A DNA stretch of 14,165 nt. Origin: Pseudomonadota bacterium (lineage in GTDB: Bacteria > Pseudomonadota > Gammaproteobacteria > Arenicellales > UBA868). This document shows positions 14,114 through 14,165 of this stretch, one piece after another. The position numbers and the translations under genes are program-made. The DNA is taken from positions 1-14,165 of the forward strand of contig JABJIU010000041.1 of NCBI GenBank assembly GCA_018661145.1. The letters run 5' to 3'. Position 1 is the stretch's first letter; every line of letters begins with the position of its first letter. The notes beneath the pieces were generated by a model. The model made no database searches and had not been told where the DNA came from. It saw nothing but the letters and a program-made list of their open reading frames with translations.

Positions 14114-14165
14114 CTACAGCGTCGCGGCCTGTTCAACCGTTTGGTAGATCTCTATCTGATCGCCA
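14114..14165 (-). CDS. infB: 3' end of infB, translation initiation factor IF-2 (partial)
   Basis: The last 16 codons of an ORF enter from the right edge: GDQIEIYQTVEQAATL followed by TAG (14114-14116). The GDxIE(I/V)(Y/F) pattern near the end matches the C-terminus of IF-2, and infB is the expected gene before rbfA and truB. Only the tail is visible, so identity rests mostly on context plus this short motif. Confidence 0.85.
   Translation of the reverse strand, partial: GDQIEIYQTVEQAATL

Noticed and set aside
1..14165. CRISPR, insertion sequence, prophage, tRNA or defence genes
   Set aside because: No regular direct repeats, transposase motifs, tRNA-like cloverleaf sequence or foreign-looking genes were seen; nearly all of the DNA is accounted for by conserved housekeeping genes.

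Overview
This window is a compact block of conserved housekeeping genes from a gammaproteobacterium. The clues are the gene order nnr-tsaE-amiB-miaA-hfq-hflX-hflK-hflC-DUF2065, the queG-orn pair beside it, and gammaproteobacterial-type protein sequences (Hfq, Orn, PNPase and S15 align readily with the E. coli proteins from memory). Base composition is moderately GC-rich. The genus cannot be named from this stretch. No mobile element, CRISPR array, tRNA, rRNA or defence gene was seen.

Layout. Fourteen of the fifteen genes read on the minus strand, so transcription runs from the right end to the left. From right to left: the 3' end of infB, then rbfA, truB, rpsO and pnp (the classic translation/RNA-decay operon), then orn 64 bases after pnp. 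Next comes queG, the only plus-strand gene, whose 3' end overlaps that of orn and whose 5' end lies 17 bases from the divergent nnr. From nnr the minus-strand series continues with tsaE, amiB, miaA, hfq, hflX, hflK, hflC and a small DUF2065 membrane protein. Many junctions overlap or are separated by only a few bases, which suggests polycistronic transcription with translational coupling. The widest gene-free stretch is 213 bases, upstream of hfq.

How the genes work together. IF-2, RbfA, TruB and S15 serve translation initiation, 30S maturation and tRNA modification. PNPase and oligoribonuclease form successive steps of RNA decay, PNPase shortening RNAs and Orn clearing the remaining oligonucleotides. 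QueG, TsaE and MiaA each contribute to tRNA modification (queuosine, t6A, i6A/ms2i6A). Hfq is the sRNA chaperone, HflX a ribosome-splitting GTPase, HflK/HflC a membrane complex controlling FtsH. Nnr repairs damaged NAD(P)H and AmiB cleaves peptidoglycan at division.

Points worth a second look are organisational and regulatory rather than a new system: the infB-pnp operon joined to orn and the hfq cluster, the absence of mutL between amiB and miaA, a symmetric divergent -10 element between nnr and queG that would give leaderless mRNAs, the convergent queG/orn overlap, a short rpsO-pnp spacer without room for the E. coli-type RNase III hairpin, and candidate leaders in front of hfq, hflK and rpsO. 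I found no convincing evidence for a previously undescribed biological system here.
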